A stretch of 64,000 bases of DNA from Bradyrhizobium nitroreducens (GCF_002776695.1 NZ_LFJC01000003.1:1149016-1213015), one strand, 5' to 3'; shown: positions 35,759 to 43,984, numbered from the stretch's first letter. The notes: generated by a model from the letters alone, not told the origin. Numbers and translations: made by a program.

Positions 35759-36607
35759 ATGGAGCCGGAAGGAGAGCAACCGGGGGAGACTGTGATCGGC
35801 GACTTCGATGCCGCCGACGAACTGCTTTTTGCAGCCCAGAACGGGGGCTTGCCCGGTCTCGGGCCCATTCGCGTGCAACGATCGGGACAGATCGGCCCCC
35901 TGGTCGAACTTGTACGCGCGCGACGGCGATACCCCGCAGCCTTTGCGTCCGTTGTGCTCGAAGCGCCATTCGTCGCGACAATTGATGCCGCGCTTGACCG
36001 TGACACGGTGACCGGCACGGAAAAGAACGCACAGGCCGGCGTCTTCCCGCTCCAGCAGCTCGGCGCGGATGGCAAACGATCGGACCTGTGGCAGCTTTGG
36101 GCGAGCCGTGCCGATCAGGCTGCCCTCGCTGCCGGCTTCCCCGCGCGGATCGCGGCCGAGATTGTCGGCGCCCTCGGCGAGCTGCAGGACAATGTCTTCC
36201 GCCACAGCGAGAAAGCACGCACAGGCCTTGTCGCGTTCGCGGCGCGGCCGAGCTCGTTCGAGGTCGTCGTCAGCGACTGCGGAATTGGCGTGCTGGCGAG
36301 CCTGCGTTCCCATGCCGACTATGCCGGCACTGAGGACGCCGGCATGGCCTTGAAGGTTGCGGTTGCGGACGGTGAATCCCGGTTCGGCCGCGACAGCGGC
36401 TGCGGCTTCGGTATGGGACAGATGTTTCGCGCGCTGGCTAATCATGATGGCGATCTACGTTTCCGCAGCGACGATCACGCGCTCGAGATCCGTGGACACA
36501 GCCCGAGCCTCCAGGGTCGCGTCCAGCTCCGGCAGAAAGCTCCCCTGCCCGGCTTGACCGTGAGCGTGCTGTGCCGACCGGCGAGTGTTCCGGGCCGATC
36601 GCTCTGA
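35759..36607 (+). CDS. GHKL-type ATPase (HATPase_c) protein
   Basis: A 282-residue protein with a C-terminal GHKL ATPase fold (about 130-270): the N box is IVGALGELQDNVFRHS, the G1 box is VVSDCGIGVLASL, and the G2-type region is GCGFGMGQMFRA. This resembles anti-sigma or MutL-type ATPases rather than histidine kinases, since no phospho-acceptor His domain is present. The ATG at 35759 is poorly served by a ribosome site; a GTG at 35792 is possible. A better ribosome site (AGGAGG) lies before a TTG at 35671 that opens a different frame. It faces the three-gene STAS-like operon, and the ends overlap by 153 bases. Confidence 0.7.
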   Translation: MEPEGEQPGETVIGDFDAADELLFAAQNGGLPGLGPIRVQRSGQIGPLVELVRARRRYPAAFASVVLEAPFVATIDAALDRDTVTGTEKNAQAGVFPLQQLGADGKRSDLWQLWASRADQAALAAGFPARIAAEIVGALGELQDNVFRHSEKARTGLVAFAARPSSFEVVVSDCGIGVLASLRSHADYAGTEDAGMALKVAVADGESRFGRDSGCGFGMGQMFRALANHDGDLRFRSDDHALEIRGHSPSLQGRVQLRQKAPLPGLTVSVLCRPASVPGRSL

Positions 36608-37732
36608 GCGCGTCATCGGCGCGAAGTCAGAGAGCAGCAGCGCGGTGCGCTTGGTGACGATGTTGTGGGCCAGCAGGTCGTCTATCGGCGCCCCCCTGGG
36701 AGTCGAAATCCGTGGCCAACGCAGGCGGCCGGCTTCTGTGAATTCTGCCCGGCGTCGCTTGAGCGTGCGGGCGAAGGCATCCGTCTCGATCAGGATGACC
36801 TGGCCAAAGTGGTGCTTGAGGCGTTGGAGAACCTGGGCGCCTCCGCGCACCACGAGCGTGAGCGGACGTCCCGCCACGTCGGCAACCCGGCAGAGACGAT
36901 CGACGTGCCAGTCGATCCGGGACGGCACGCCGGCGCCGGTACGGAATTCGAAAGCTACGATCTCGACTTCCGGGCGCTCCCGCACGAAGCGCATCCAGCG
37001 TGCATAGTCCTGATCGGTCCGCGCGTTGAGATGCAGCGCCGCCGGAGTCCCGGCCATCATCGTCTCGGCCCAACCCAGCGCGATGCGCTTCATGCTGTGC
37101 AAATTGTCAGGGCGCGGCACATTCAGGAACATGCTGAAATTAGGCACGGTCACCAGCGCAATCCCGAGATCGCGCAACGTCGACATGATCAATGCGCGAT
37201 CAGCAAACGCCCACCAGGCCTCGAGCTTGATGTCCCGATCAACGCCAGAGGCAATGACGGTCGCGGTTTCAGGGATAAGGAAACGCGCGGCGAGCTCAGC
37301 AGGGGTGCGAACAAGCGGCTGGCCGCTTCGCATGTGGAACAGCTCATACAAGGGAACGGCAATCACTAGTTCGTTCAGGATCGCCTTGCGGCTGTATTTG
37401 TGTCCGATGAGCGGAATGACGGACGGCAGTTCCGGCATCGCAAGTGCGGCAACCCGGGGCGTCGACTCCAGCTCGAAGCCACCGATCTCCAGGTAGCGCT
37501 CGAAGAACTGGTCGGGCTTGTTGCGGCAAACGGAGTCGCAGACGGCACGATCCTCGCAAGAACAGAAATCGTTGCAGTCGAACACGCCAGCATCGGTGTG
37601 AAGCCCTCCGCAGGTCTTAAAGTCCGGGCAGCCGCCGCAGCCGAGCGACGTCGCATAGAGCGCGGCATCGTCGCGAAGCCGATGAGACGGCCTGAAGTCG
37701 CGTGTGGGCTCCTGCGGGGCGCGGCGGGTCAT
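36455..37732 (-). CDS. Protein with eight-cysteine cluster and barrel-like domain
   Basis: A 425-residue protein. Between residues about 29 and 68, eight cysteines occur (CGGC, KTC, DC, FC, SC, VC, VC), which suits iron-sulfur clusters or zinc. The rest alternates strands and helices (ALVTVPNFSMF, AALHLNARTDQDYARW, IVAFEFRTGAG, LTLVVRGGA, VILIETDAFAR), in the manner of a TIM barrel. The family is not recognised; a DUF4417-like or tRNA-modifying-like barrel is possible. ATG 37732 overlaps the previous gene by 4 bases (ATGA). The last 153 bases overlap the GHKL gene on the other strand. Confidence 0.6.
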   Translation of the reverse strand: MTRRAPQEPTRDFRPSHRLRDDAALYATSLGCGGCPDFKTCGGLHTDAGVFDCNDFCSCEDRAVCDSVCRNKPDQFFERYLEIGGFELESTPRVAALAMPELPSVIPLIGHKYSRKAILNELVIAVPLYELFHMRSGQPLVRTPAELAARFLIPETATVIASGVDRDIKLEAWWAFADRALIMSTLRDLGIALVTVPNFSMFLNVPRPDNLHSMKRIALGWAETMMAGTPAALHLNARTDQDYARWMRFVRERPEVEIVAFEFRTGAGVPSRIDWHVDRLCRVADVAGRPLTLVVRGGAQVLQRLKHHFGQVILIETDAFARTLKRRRAEFTEAGRLRWPRISTPRGAPIDDLLAHNIVTKRTALLLSDFAPMTRSERSARNTRRSAQHAHGQAGQGSFLPELDATLEARAVSTDLERVIVAAET

Positions 37733-38079
37733 TTGAGCTTGATCTCCGCAGTCGCTCCGAGGATCCCGATGCGCTCGACGACGGCCGGAGCCATGCCCTG
37801 TCGCGCATCGACGGCCGCCCGCACCGAGGGTGGTGCGTCGGCGATACTGGCTATCTGACGAAGGCCGTCGAACACAACCAGATCCGAACCTTTCGACTGG
37901 ACCAGCACCGTGGTGCCACGACTTGCCGCTCCCTTTGCGATCAGCTTCGCTGTAAGCGTCCGGCTCTCCTCGGAGATGCTGACATCCATCAAGGTCGGCG
38001 CCTTGATGCGGTCGATCCCCCTCGCCCAACGTTTGGTGTAGGGCTTGCCGCTGGCATTGCGGATGAATTCGATTCCCAT
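37729..38079 (-). CDS. Small beta-rich protein in the STAS-like operon
   Basis: A 116-residue protein (MGIEFIRNASGKPYTKRW to ATAEIKLK) with many short strands and a helix near residue 78 (PPSVRAAVDARQG). No family is recognised. It is joined on both sides by overlap: TGATG with the upstream STAS-like gene, ATGA with the downstream cysteine-rich gene. A GTG at 38082 is an alternative start. The tight coupling suggests that the three products form a complex. Confidence 0.6.
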   Translation of the reverse strand: MGIEFIRNASGKPYTKRWARGIDRIKAPTLMDVSISEESRTLTAKLIAKGAASRGTTVLVQSKGSDLVVFDGLRQIASIADAPPSVRAAVDARQGMAPAVVERIGILGATAEIKLK

Positions 38080-38639
38080 CACGCGATCTCCAAGACAGGT
38101 GCAAAGGTTTTGGTTTTCCCCGATCGGCGCTCGATCAGAAGACCGCGCGCGGCGAGACTGGACAGGCGGTTGTTCCAGGCCGTTGGCGCCAAGCTCTCCT
38201 GGCTCTGCGCCGCAAGGCTCGGCGCGCTTGCCGTACCGAGGCGCACGACGAGATCGAAGGTCGAGCGATGCGCCTCGTCGAGCTCACCCAGAATCTTGGG
38301 ATCGCGCACCTCGTCTGCCGGCGACAGACGGCAGATCCACATCGCATCCTTGCGATGCCGCAGAAAAAATTCGAGCTCTTCGCTCACCGACGGCGAGGCA
38401 TTGGCGATAACCGGGTAGAGTTCCGGCAAAGTGGCGCGCACATGATCGCGGAAGGCGATCACACCCTCGCGCAGGAAGGAGGCGGTCGCGACGGTGACGG
38501 CATCGAAGTCCAAATAGACTGGCTCCGGCTCGGCTGACGGACGTGCGGCGGCGACCAGCTTCCCCAGCAGCTGACGGCCGGCTTGCGCCCCGCTGAGCAC
38601 CGGCTCACCGCCGGCCAAAACAACAATCGACAACTTCAC
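38079..38639 (-). CDS. STAS-like (DUF4325-type) protein
   Basis: A 186-residue protein. Its middle (VYLDFDAVTVATASFLREGVIAFRD) has the STAS-like strand-helix pattern typical of DUF4325, in which a Thr/Ser-rich loop follows the central strand. STAS-like modules usually bind a GHKL ATPase, and one is encoded nearby (35759-36607). The C-terminal third looks like a winged-helix (AWNNRLSSLAARGLLIERR). The start is GTG at 38639 with a GAGG box and a TTGACA promoter element upstream. First gene of a three-gene coupled operon. Confidence 0.65.
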   Translation of the reverse strand: MKLSIVVLAGGEPVLSGAQAGRQLLGKLVAAARPSAEPEPVYLDFDAVTVATASFLREGVIAFRDHVRATLPELYPVIANASPSVSEELEFFLRHRKDAMWICRLSPADEVRDPKILGELDEAHRSTFDLVVRLGTASAPSLAAQSQESLAPTAWNNRLSSLAARGLLIERRSGKTKTFAPVLEIA

Positions 38640-38663
38640 TTTTTATCCTCATTGAGTTCAGTG

Positions 38664-38692
38664 AAGATGGGGAGAATGCCGCTTATTGTCAA
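38664..38692 (-). promoter_or_regulatory. Possible promoter of the STAS-like operon
   Basis: On the minus strand, TTGACA (38692-38687) is followed 17 bases later by CATCTT (38669-38664), a perfect -35 and weak -10. It lies 25 bases before the GTG start of the STAS-like gene. Confidence 0.45.
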
Positions 38693-38783
38693 GGGCCGCC
38701 GATTTTGTCCCCCAGTTTCGCAACCGGGCCGAGGGAAGGTCTGGAATTCGGATTTTATTAACCTCACGACCCTCACTATGAAA

Positions 38784-38844
38784 AATGTAATCTTCGTGCT
38801 ACATAATGGACCAATCTGTAGTGCCAAGGTATCAGAACACGAAG
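38784..38844 (+). promoter_or_regulatory. Possible hipB operator region
   Basis: Before hipB are two inverted pairs: ATGTA (38784-38788) with TACAT (38799-38803), and CTTCGTG (38791-38797) with CACGAAG (38838-38844). HipB-type repressors bind inverted repeats in their own promoter. No exact TATCC-N8-GGATA site is seen. The role is inferred from position. Confidence 0.4.
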
Positions 38845-38851
38845 GTATTAA

Positions 38852-39187
38852 ATGCCGACCCCCCACAATCCTCCCGCCGCCGTCCGGCGAGCCCTGCGCA
38901 AGCTCGGCGCCGACATCCACGACGCCCGTCGGCGCCGGCGGCTGCCAATGGCGGTCGTGGCCGAGCGCGCCTTTACCTCGCGCTCGACCCTGCAAAGGGT
39001 CGAGGCCGGCGACACCAATGTCAGCATCGGCATCTATGCCGGCGTCCTTCAGGCGCTAGGTCTGCTCGACGGTCTGAGCCAGATCGCCGACATCGGCAAC
39101 GACAGTGTCGGACAGGCGCTCGCCAGCGCCTCATTGCCCAAGCATGTCCACCTCCAACGCAAGACCGGAGCCTCACGCGATGGCTGA
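38852..39187 (+). CDS. hipB: HipB-like antitoxin (XRE family)
   Basis: A 111-residue helix-turn-helix protein with the segments IHDARRRRRLPMAVVAERAF and STLQRVEAGDTNVSIGIY typical of XRE domains, followed by a short C-terminal tail. As the antitoxin it would bind HipA and repress the operon. The ATG at 38852 is directly after an AAGGTATTA stretch. It overlaps hipA by 8 bases. A set of inverted repeats lies upstream. Confidence 0.8.
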   Translation: MPTPHNPPAAVRRALRKLGADIHDARRRRRLPMAVVAERAFTSRSTLQRVEAGDTNVSIGIYAGVLQALGLLDGLSQIADIGNDSVGQALASASLPKHVHLQRKTGASRDG

Positions 39188-40427
39188 TTTCGAGGTCCAT
39201 ATCGATCTGAGCGGCCGCACACGCCGCATCGGATTGGCCAGGAGCAATCAAGTTCGCGGCTCTGAGACCATTCTCTTCGAGTACGACGCTGCGTGGCTTG
39301 GTGACCCAGACCGGTTCTCGCTGGAGCCTGCCCTCGCCCTGACGCGCGGCACCTTCGCTCCCCCTGCTGGCCTCGCGACCTTCGGCTCCATCGGCGACTC
39401 CGCGCCCGACACCTGGGGCCGCCGTCTCATGCAGCGCGCCGAACGCCGCCTCGCCGACCGCGAAGGCCGCGCTGTCCGCACACTTGCCGAAAGCGATTAT
39501 CTGCTCGGCGTCGCCGACGAGACCAGGCTCGGTGCACTCCGATTCCGCTGGGTCGGTGAAGACCCCTTCCAGGCGCCAATCCGCGCCGGGGTACCGGCCC
39601 TGATCGAACTTGGCCGGCTGCTCCAGATCACCGAGCGCATTCTCCGGGACGAGGAAACGGACGAAGACCTTCAGCTCATCTTCGCGCCCGGCTCCTCTCT
39701 CGGCGGCGCGCGGCCGAAAGCCTCGGTCATCGACCAGCATGGCCATCTCTCCATCGCCAAGTTTCCGAAGGAGACCGACGACTACAGCATGGAGACCTGG
39801 GAGGAGATCGCACTGCGACTGGCCGGCCAGGCCGGCATCGCCACCCCGCAACACGAACTCATTGAAGTGGCCGGAAAGGCCGTCATGCTATCGCGTCGCT
39901 TCGACCGCGACGGCGCAACCCGCATCCCTTTCCTGTCAGCCATGGCGATGATGGGCGCCAAGGACGGCGAGCGCGGCAGCTATCCCGAGATTGTCGACGC
40001 TCTCGCGCAACATGGCGCGCAGGGAAAGACCGATGCTCATGCCCTCTATCGACGCGTCGTCTTCAGCGTCCTGATCTCCAATGTCGACGACCACCTGCGC
40101 AACCACGGCTTTCGTTGGCTGGGAAAAGCCGGATGGTCGCTCTCTCCGGCCTATGACCTCAATCCCGTGCCAACCGACGTCAAAGCGCGCGTTTTGACCA
40201 CGAACATCGATCTCGACGAAGGAACCTGCTCGCTCGACCTGCTTGAGGCGGCGTCGGAATATTTCGGGCTGACGCTGGCGCAGGCTCGTGCAATCGTAAA
40301 AGAGGTCGCAACGGTCACCGCCACCTGGCGCAACGTCGCCAAGGCTGTCGGCGCCCGGTCCGCCGAGATCAACCGCATGGCCAGCGCCTTTGAGCATGAT
40401 GACCTGAAGCGGGCCCTCGCGCTGTGA
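39180..40427 (+). CDS. hipA: HipA-family serine/threonine kinase toxin
   Basis: A 415-residue HipA-like kinase. The N-terminal subdomain has GLATFGSIGDSAPDTWGRRLM. The ATP loop is FAPGSSLGGARPKASV, near residue 160; the Ser pair there is the autophosphorylation region in HipA. The catalytic loop is SNVDDHLRNHGFRW, and the metal Asp is in LSPAYDLNPVP. All the parts needed for activity are present. HipA kinases stop growth by phosphorylating aminoacyl-tRNA synthetases. ATG 39180 lies inside the end of hipB, so both are coupled. The next gene overlaps by 4 bases. Confidence 0.85.
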   Translation: MADFEVHIDLSGRTRRIGLARSNQVRGSETILFEYDAAWLGDPDRFSLEPALALTRGTFAPPAGLATFGSIGDSAPDTWGRRLMQRAERRLADREGRAVRTLAESDYLLGVADETRLGALRFRWVGEDPFQAPIRAGVPALIELGRLLQITERILRDEETDEDLQLIFAPGSSLGGARPKASVIDQHGHLSIAKFPKETDDYSMETWEEIALRLAGQAGIATPQHELIEVAGKAVMLSRRFDRDGATRIPFLSAMAMMGAKDGERGSYPEIVDALAQHGAQGKTDAHALYRRVVFSVLISNVDDHLRNHGFRWLGKAGWSLSPAYDLNPVPTDVKARVLTTNIDLDEGTCSLDLLEAASEYFGLTLAQARAIVKEVATVTATWRNVAKAVGARSAEINRMASAFEHDDLKRALAL

Positions 40428-41548
40428 CCAGAACGCTGCTTCATAGCTTCGATCCACCGGCGGAAAGCCCAGTTGCCGGCCCGACCGTCGACCTTGAGGT
40501 CTCAAGCATCGAGGATGCCGGCATTCGCGAGGTCTTGCAGACGCCCGGCACGGCCTATGGTGCGTGGTCCCTCCTCGATACGCTGCTGACACCGACCGGC
40601 GCGGGAACGCCGTTCATCTTCAAAGAACCGCTCGGACAGGCACGAGAAGTGAAAGTCGCCCTCTCCGGTCTGTTTGGGCGCTTCGTCGCACGCGCTTACC
40701 TTGAGCGCTACTTCAATCTCTCGATCTTCGCCCATCTCGGCAGCCGGGTCATCGACCTCGATCGCCGCAGGAAGATCAAGGTCAAGCGCCTTTCCCGCGG
40801 CGACCTGCCCGACTGGATCGCCTGCGCCTCCGACCTGTCCTCCCTGACGGTCGCCGAAGCGAAAGGCTGTCACGATGTTGGGGGTCCGGCCAAAGCGCTC
40901 GACCGCGCATGGGCGCAAGCAAAGCGAATAGACGTTACTGTGAAGGACCGCAAAGTCAGCGTGAAGCGCATCGCGATCGCGACGCGCTGGGGGATGGCAG
41001 CAGCAGGCCCAAGCGACGCCTTTCTCTCGGCTCGCGATCCCGTTGACGAAGGCGATCCCATCGAACCAAAAGATCAGGATTCGCTCTTCATTGGACTCCT
41101 TCGCCTGCATATCGCAAACCTCATCAAGCCACTCGGCCACGCCGAACTGGCAGGCGCGCTCCAGCGCCTCACTCATCAGCCATTCCCGCAAAGGCTCCAG
41201 GACGACCTCGGGCGCGCCAGGGCGCTGCTGGATGCTGCGCCGGTAAGAGAGGTGGAGAAGGCAACCGCACTGGGTGGGCTGATCGGTGGCGTCGTCACCC
41301 GTGCGGGACCGATCACGGAAGCCGACGTTGCACCGGCCGATCAGGAGGCGCTCGCCCGCCTTAATCTCCGCCCGATCTTTGTCGGAATCGATCGCGACCT
41401 CATCCGTGCGGCCATCGACGCGGAACCGCAGGCTGTGCGCACCCGCGTGGTCCAAGCGGCGCGACCGGATGAATTTGCTCGGTCGGATCGCGCCGGCGGC
41501 TGGATCATTCCCGTTGGTGAGGAGCGGCGCATCAAAGGGAGCACCTGA
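40424..41548 (+). CDS. Nuclease-like protein coupled to HipBA
   Basis: A 374-residue protein. The segment DWIACASDLSSLTVAEAKG resembles the PD...(D/E)xK core of restriction-type nucleases, and RAWAQAKRIDVTVKDRKVSVKRIAIATRWG continues the same fold. The remainder is helical. Its GTG start overlaps the hipA stop by 4 bases (GTGA), so the three genes form one translational unit. A three-gene HipBA operon with a nuclease-like third member is uncommon. Whether it cuts DNA or is an inactive partner cannot be told. Confidence 0.6.
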   Translation: MTRTLLHSFDPPAESPVAGPTVDLEVSSIEDAGIREVLQTPGTAYGAWSLLDTLLTPTGAGTPFIFKEPLGQAREVKVALSGLFGRFVARAYLERYFNLSIFAHLGSRVIDLDRRRKIKVKRLSRGDLPDWIACASDLSSLTVAEAKGCHDVGGPAKALDRAWAQAKRIDVTVKDRKVSVKRIAIATRWGMAAAGPSDAFLSARDPVDEGDPIEPKDQDSLFIGLLRLHIANLIKPLGHAELAGALQRLTHQPFPQRLQDDLGRARALLDAAPVREVEKATALGGLIGGVVTRAGPITEADVAPADQEALARLNLRPIFVGIDRDLIRAAIDAEPQAVRTRVVQAARPDEFARSDRAGGWIIPVGEERRIKGST

Positions 41549-41578
41549 TCCGGTGACGGGCTCATAACCATCAAACTA

Positions 41579-41707
41579 ATGCCAATCGAAAGCAAAATTG
41601 CCGCCTTGGAAACGTGCATTTCCGATATCCGGTCGCGGCAGAAGGAATACCGCATAATGATGACGCATCAGGCCACGCGGCCTCGGGTTGGAGGTGCCCT
41701 ATGGTGA
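41579..41707 (+). CDS. 42-residue helical ORF before the next gene
   Basis: A frame from ATG 41579 to TGA 41707 reads MPIESKIAALETCISDIRSR and continues to GGALW. The first part has a heptad-like spacing of Ile and Leu, as in a short coiled coil. It overlaps the next gene's ATG by 7 bases, suggesting coupling. The ribosome site is weak. It could be a small protein of the operon or a chance frame. Confidence 0.35.
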   Translation: MPIESKIAALETCISDIRSRQKEYRIMMTHQATRPRVGGALW

Positions 41708-42771
41708 AATGGTCCGAGCTGAAGCGGACATCTGATGTCGTCCTGGCCGTCTGGCCGCACTACCGCCCCCTGTTCGAGCGTTGGTTGATGCAGGAGCTCA
41801 TCGACAAGGGCGAACTGGCGCCGATCTGGCGCGAGCGCATGGTGCCGGGAGAAAACGACAGCGTCTTTATAGACCGCTATCCCGATCGCGAGGCTGCCAT
41901 CGCGGCCGCCAATGCACTCAATCCAACCTTGCGGCAGGCACTCTCCGCGCGGACCATGGACCCCGTTGTCAAGCGATCACTCGAACTCAAGATCGACAAG
42001 GCCCTACAAGCGAAACAGCGCCTGCAAGACGAAGAAGCTCTGATGCTGGCCGAAGCCTTGCGCCGACACGCTGATGACGAGCGGCCGGACGCCACCGCCC
42101 TGAAACTCGCGTCGGACTCCGAGCGCTATCGTCAGGACCTCGCCGAACAACTGGCCACAATGCCGTATCTGAAAGTGGCCAAGGTGGGACGCTCAGGCAA
42201 CCAATGGCGCTACGTCCTTCTATACTTGGCACCGAATGGCGTTTGGTCGAAACCCTATCCGGCCGGCGAGAGGGCCACGCAGATCGCCGAACGCGCTAAG
42301 ATCGCCAACGGATTCGGTCTGAGCGCCAGCACCCATTGGGGGAAGACAAAGGCCGAGATCCGGCAGATCCTACTCCCCCGCGCCAATCAATTGCTGAAGC
42401 TCGCTAGCGTTCAGCGGATGCTCGCCGAAGCTCGCGCGCGAGGCGAACACGTGCTGGTCTCAAACGGCATTGTATTTTGGTACGAGCCGGATGGTGGCAT
42501 CGGCTGGCAGGTCAAGGAGACATCGTCGACGCGCGAGTCCGAAGGCGCGACGATCTGGAAGGAAGGGACGATCCTCTCCACCAATCACGGCCGCCTGGTC
42601 GTGCTGCCGTACATCAAGGAAAGTGGTGAGCAGATTCGGGGACACACCAAGAACGGTCCCAATGACGGACGCGCCTTGCCTCGCCATCCCGACCACTACG
42701 TCGAGATTCCATTTTCCCTTTACGACGGCGATCTCATGATCGGGCTATTTGGGGAACTACCGTACGAATGA
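41701..42771 (+). CDS. Hypothetical protein (356 aa)
   Basis: A protein of unknown function. The middle (about residues 105-165) has LKVAKVGRSGNQWRYVLLYLAPNGVWSKP. This is followed by a helical region and an end rich in strands (VEIPFSLYDGDLMIGLFG). The start ATG 41701 has GGAGG 6 bases before it. It follows the nuclease-like gene by 153 bases on the same strand and may be part of the hip transcript. No motif points to a function. Confidence 0.55.
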   Translation: MVKWSELKRTSDVVLAVWPHYRPLFERWLMQELIDKGELAPIWRERMVPGENDSVFIDRYPDREAAIAAANALNPTLRQALSARTMDPVVKRSLELKIDKALQAKQRLQDEEALMLAEALRRHADDERPDATALKLASDSERYRQDLAEQLATMPYLKVAKVGRSGNQWRYVLLYLAPNGVWSKPYPAGERATQIAERAKIANGFGLSASTHWGKTKAEIRQILLPRANQLLKLASVQRMLAEARARGEHVLVSNGIVFWYEPDGGIGWQVKETSSTRESEGATIWKEGTILSTNHGRLVVLPYIKESGEQIRGHTKNGPNDGRALPRHPDHYVEIPFSLYDGDLMIGLFGELPYE

Positions 42772-43266
42772 AGAAGAATGGAAGAAATGCGCGCAATTCA
42801 GACAGGCTCGCGGCTGACAGAGCGCAGTCGGTCTCGTTCTCGAAAACCAGCGGGCTCGACCTTCGGTCACCCGCACCTAATCGGCGCCTGCCCGCTAATC
42901 GTGCTCGAAAGTTGTGGTCCGATGTCCCGCGGGACGCCACCGAGAGCGAATTCCTCAAACGTCCGGCTGTGATCCGACGATCTATGCGGCCCTTAACTTG
43001 GAAGTTCAACTCCGGGACGAGATCGCGGTCCGCGTGCCGCACCCATTTGTAGCCGGAAATCTCTCGACGCTTTTGGAGAGATTGCTGGATCATCGAAGGT
43101 AAAGGCACGCGCCGTCTCGAGAGACCGCAAGTCCGACGTCGTAGACACGAGCCGCAATCCGGCTCGATCTGCGGACCCTCATGCAAGCAAGCATGACATC
43201 TGCCCCATCGCTTAGACACTCCCATCCGAAACAGTGGACTAGAGTGCATATAGGCGTCTTACGCGG
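42772..43266. other. Intergenic stretch without a supported gene
   Basis: About 495 bases between the last cargo gene and the XRE regulator gene. Several frames of 60 to 170 codons exist on both strands, but none has a ribosome site or recognisable features. The composition is mixed, so this may be a decayed gene. It marks the border between cargo and the transfer genes. Confidence 0.5.
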
Positions 43267-43476
43267 TTACTCAGCAAGCAACTTCGTCAAATGTACGGAG
43301 AGCGATTCGGCTATTCGAGCCAAAACAAGGAGGCTTGGATTGCGTTTTCCACGCTCGATGCCTCCGACATAGGTCAAATCTATCTCAGCTTCGAAGGCGA
43401 GCTTCTCCTGGGTCATTCCTCGTTCTTGGCGAATCCTCCGGACGTTTTTGCCGACGATTTTGCGCCAATCCTGCAT
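43267..43476 (-). CDS. Small XRE regulator, C-protein-like
   Basis: A 69-residue helix-turn-helix protein with VGKNVRRIRQERGMTQEKLAFEAEIDLTYVGGIERG, the classic XRE domain, and a short C-terminal helix. In length and form it is like controller (C) proteins of restriction-modification systems. Its start codon is 51 bases from a divergent gene; between them lie three half-sites, TATAGTCTCTA, a reverse copy, and TATAGTCCCTA. It probably autoregulates and controls the divergent gene. Confidence 0.8.
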   Translation of the reverse strand: MQDWRKIVGKNVRRIRQERGMTQEKLAFEAEIDLTYVGGIERGKRNPSLLVLARIAESLSVHLTKLLAE

Positions 43477-43500
43477 TGCAGGATCGAATACGGTCGGGCA

Positions 43501-43527
43501 TATAGTCTCTAGGGATTATAGTCCCTA
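43501..43527. promoter_or_regulatory. Triple half-site operator of the XRE regulator
   Basis: TATAGTCTCTA (43501-43511) and TATAGTCCCTA (43517-43527) are direct repeats 16 bp apart with one mismatch. Between them, TAGGGATTATA (43510-43520) is the inverted form, so TAGGGA and TCCCTA also make a palindrome (43510-43527). Such paired boxes resemble the operators of C proteins. They lie between the XRE gene and the divergent gene. Confidence 0.65.
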
Positions 43528-43530
43528 TCT

Positions 43531-43974
43531 ATGAAATTCCACAATCAAGGCAACATCAACTCGGAAGATCTTGTCATGTGGCCAGATCAAACGTTGGCTC
43601 TTAGCCCCTTCGCCGAAGTTCGAAAGAGCACTTTGACGGTTGGATATAGAGATGTCTCGACTGGGATAGTCGTTGTTTCCGTCGAGCTTCCTGCAGAGCT
43701 GATCGAACGCACCATTATGGAGACCGTCTCGGTCGAAATAAGTCTTTCATCTGCGGGAGAAATAAGTTCCACCGCAAGCGGCATCTCGTCCGATTGCAGC
43801 TCTTCAAACAGCACCATCTCACTTGATCAACTTGTTCACGCGCTCCTAAGGCGCAACAACCTACATATGGAGGAGGCGAAAGAGGGTGAACTAAGACTGC
43901 TGCTTGATAGACTGCAGAAGTCAGTCGGCGCTGTGGAGGGCGCGATTGCTACGATAGAATCGGCCGCGACTTAG
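43531..43974 (+). CDS. Hypothetical protein divergent from XRE regulator
   Basis: A 147-residue protein with strands at the start (LTVGYRDVSTGIVVVSVELP), a Ser-rich middle (about 75-93) and a helical end (ELRLLLDRLQKSVGAVEGAIATIE). No family is recognised. Its start codon is 4 bases after the operator half-sites of the XRE protein, so it is almost surely controlled by that protein. The base composition is AT-richer than the trb genes. It converges with the DUF2274 gene. Confidence 0.5.
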   Translation: MKFHNQGNINSEDLVMWPDQTLALSPFAEVRKSTLTVGYRDVSTGIVVVSVELPAELIERTIMETVSVEISLSSAGEISSTASGISSDCSSSNSTISLDQLVHALLRRNNLHMEEAKEGELRLLLDRLQKSVGAVEGAIATIESAAT

Positions 43975-43984
43975 CGGACGGATA

